Shown here piece after piece: positions 62,872-64,000 of a DNA stretch of 64,000 nt (positions are counted from its first letter, which is position 1; every line of letters starts with the position of its first letter). A model generated the notes under the pieces. That model was not told the origin of the DNA. It was given only the letters and a program-made list of their open reading frames with translations, and did not search any database. This DNA comes from Gilichinskyi gelida. Its GTDB lineage: Bacteria > Acidobacteriota > Thermoanaerobaculia > Gp7-AA8. The stretch is from contig JBBPII010000004.1 of NCBI GenBank assembly GCA_038040385.1, forward strand, positions 62,001-126,000, given 5' to 3'. The translations under genes and the position numbers were made by a program.

Positions 62872-64000
62872 GACGAGTGTTGATGATCGCGATGATTGCC
62901 GCGGCGGCGTGCACCCACGCCCCCGCGCCGCCCCCCGCCCCCGCCGCCGCCCCTCCCCCACCACCCCCGCCGCCCACGATCGAAGAGGTGCGCGCGGTGC
63001 GCGGCGACGCCGCCGCGTACGAGCAGGGGCTGCGAACGCTCGCGCCGGCCAACAAACGCGCGCTCGCGCTCCTGGGACTCTTCCTCGTCGAGCAGAAGCG
63101 CGAGGCCGAGGCGGCGCCGGTTCTGCGGCAGGCAGCCGCGGCGTATCCCGAGGTGGCGCCGTGGCTGAAACTGCGTGTCGGCGACGTCGCCGCGCTGACC
63201 GAGATTGTGCAGCAGACGCCCGCCAGCTCGGCGGCGACGATCGCGCGGCTGCGGTTGGTAAGGCCCTCACCCGGCGCTTCGGGCCACCCTCTCCCGCAAG
63301 CGGGAGAGGGACAACCGGCGCCCTCTCCCGCCGCAGCGGGAGAGGGTGGCCGGAGGCCGGGTGAGGGTCTCGACGCGGCGCTGAAGGACACCGACTCAAT
63401 CCCAATCGACGAACTGACCGAAGAGGAGTTCGTCGCCATGGCGAAGGCGCTGCCGGCCGACCTGGCGACTCGAGTCCGCATGCGCCTGCTCACGCAGTAC
63501 CCGCAGGGGCGGTTCACCGAGGAAACTTACGACCTTCTCGGCGGCGCGCTCGACGCACTCTCGCTCGAGGAAATGCAGCGCATCGCGTCGCAGCTCGGGC
63601 GATTCGACCGCTACGACCGCGAGTTCGATCTGCTGCGGCGGATCGGCGCGCGCTTTCCGGACGCCGCCACATCGCGCGACGTCCGCGCCATCCGCTACCG
63701 CGCGCTCTTCAACTCGCGGCAGTACGACCGGCTGCTCGCGGAGACCGATCCCTTCGCCCTCGACGATCCGGCCTTCATCCTCCTGCGCGCGCGCGCCGCG
63801 TGGCGCGCCGGGCGGCCGAAGGAGCTCCTGGCCGGCCTCGATCGGGTGACGAAGGAGTTCCCGAAGAGCGGCGAGGCGGTCGAGGCCGCGCTGCAGCGCG
63901 CGAAGTACTACAGCAGCGACGAGACGAACTACGAGCTGGCGATCTTCAACCTCGAGCGCGCCGTCGACGCCGGCAGCATCGGCGGCGAGGGCGAGAATCT
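62868..64000 (+). CDS. Lipoprotein with helical repeats, lytic-transglycosylase-like (truncated by window end)
   Basis: The frame opens at GTG overlapping the GNAT stop and stays open to the window end (377 codons). A lipoprotein signal (VRRVLMIAMIAAAAC) is followed by a Pro-rich linker and TPR-like helical segments (LLGLFLVEQKREAEAAPVLR; RYRALFNSRQYDRLLAETDP; LKDTDSIPIDELTEEEFVAM). The pattern fits the superhelical domain of soluble lytic transglycosylases (Slt), whose catalytic domain would lie beyond the window; other TPR lipoproteins are possible. A palindromic repeat (63263-63368) is inserted in frame, adding about 36 residues rich in Pro, Gly and Ala. Confidence 0.75.
   Translation, partial: MRRVLMIAMIAAAACTHAPAPPPAPAAAPPPPPPPPTIEEVRAVRGDAAAYEQGLRTLAPANKRALALLGLFLVEQKREAEAAPVLRQAAAAYPEVAPWLKLRVGDVAALTEIVQQTPASSAATIARLRLVRPSPGASGHPLPQAGEGQPAPSPAAAGEGGRRPGEGLDAALKDTDSIPIDELTEEEFVAMAKALPADLATRVRMRLLTQYPQGRFTEETYDLLGGALDALSLEEMQRIASQLGRFDRYDREFDLLRRIGARFPDAATSRDVRAIRYRALFNSRQYDRLLAETDPFALDDPAFILLRARAAWRAGRPKELLAGLDRVTKEFPKSGEAVEAALQRAKYYSSDETNYELAIFNLERAVDAGSIGGEGEN
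63263..63368. repeat. Palindromic repeat, family B, copy 2 (in-frame insertion)
   Basis: The outer arms CCCTCACCCGG and CCGGGTGAGGG enclose two inner hairpins built from CCCTCTCCCGC/GCGGGAGAGGG. Insertion of about 105 bp keeps the lipoprotein frame. Compared with copy 1 at 6402 it has an extra inner hairpin. Confidence 0.8.

Overview
The window is GC-rich bacterial DNA with dense gene packing, many ATGA/TGATG stop-start overlaps and two 100-N scaffold gaps, so it is probably part of a draft or metagenome-assembled genome. A bactofilin, MacAB-type export genes, KaiC-like signalling, a di-haem cytochrome and abundant intergenic palindromes suggest a soil bacterium such as an acidobacterium. That phylum assignment is inference, because there is no rRNA or ribosomal marker here.

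Layout. 0-15 kb looks chromosomal: aldehyde dehydrogenase, bactofilin, a MacA/ATPase/permease export operon, ArsR with a TauE/SafE permease, a FadL-type porin, a two-haem cytochrome lipoprotein, a KaiC-like ATPase with a histidine kinase, an alpha/beta hydrolase and two secreted proteins of unknown function. 15.1-20.4 kb is a defence-like patch: a TOTE-type primase/helicase/nuclease protein translationally coupled to a small conserved protein, a vapBC locus whose toxin has been reduced to 28 codons, and an AAA/DUF4143 ATPase. 20.5-55.0 kb reads as a composite genomic island. It is bounded on the right by an intact tRNA-Gly(CCC) and on the left by a 48-nt copy of that tRNA's 3' half at 20486, with a further 21-nt copy at 30172. 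Inside are a pair of giant genes of unknown function (1699 and 1313 aa), remnants of purQ, acs and a short-chain dehydrogenase gene, a six-gene metabolic cluster containing a phosphatidylcholine-synthase-like enzyme, a second nearly identical AAA/DUF4143 gene, a two-gene unit with a 58-aa membrane protein, a secreted multidomain lipase-like CARDB protein, an ECF sigma/zinc anti-sigma pair facing a 1037-aa membrane TPR protein, and a divergent lysA-like/murE-like pair. No integrase is visible in the island. 55-64 kb returns to chromosomal character: a lipoprotein, a dicarboxylate symporter, an ABC exporter, an MFS carrier, a Xer-type recombinase, a GNAT enzyme and a lipoprotein truncated by the window end.

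The most unusual DNA-level feature is a family of about 90-110 bp elements (4329, 57748, 60090), each made of four consecutive hairpins whose loop sequences stay similar while the stem sequences change with base pairing kept. One has become the C-terminus of an ABC ATPase. Two other palindrome families also enter coding sequence (the ArsR tail, the start codon of the MFS gene, and an in-frame insert in the last lipoprotein). The best candidates for undescribed biology are the giant gene pair, the sigma/anti-sigma/TPR locus, the lipid-like metabolic cluster and the four-hairpin elements.
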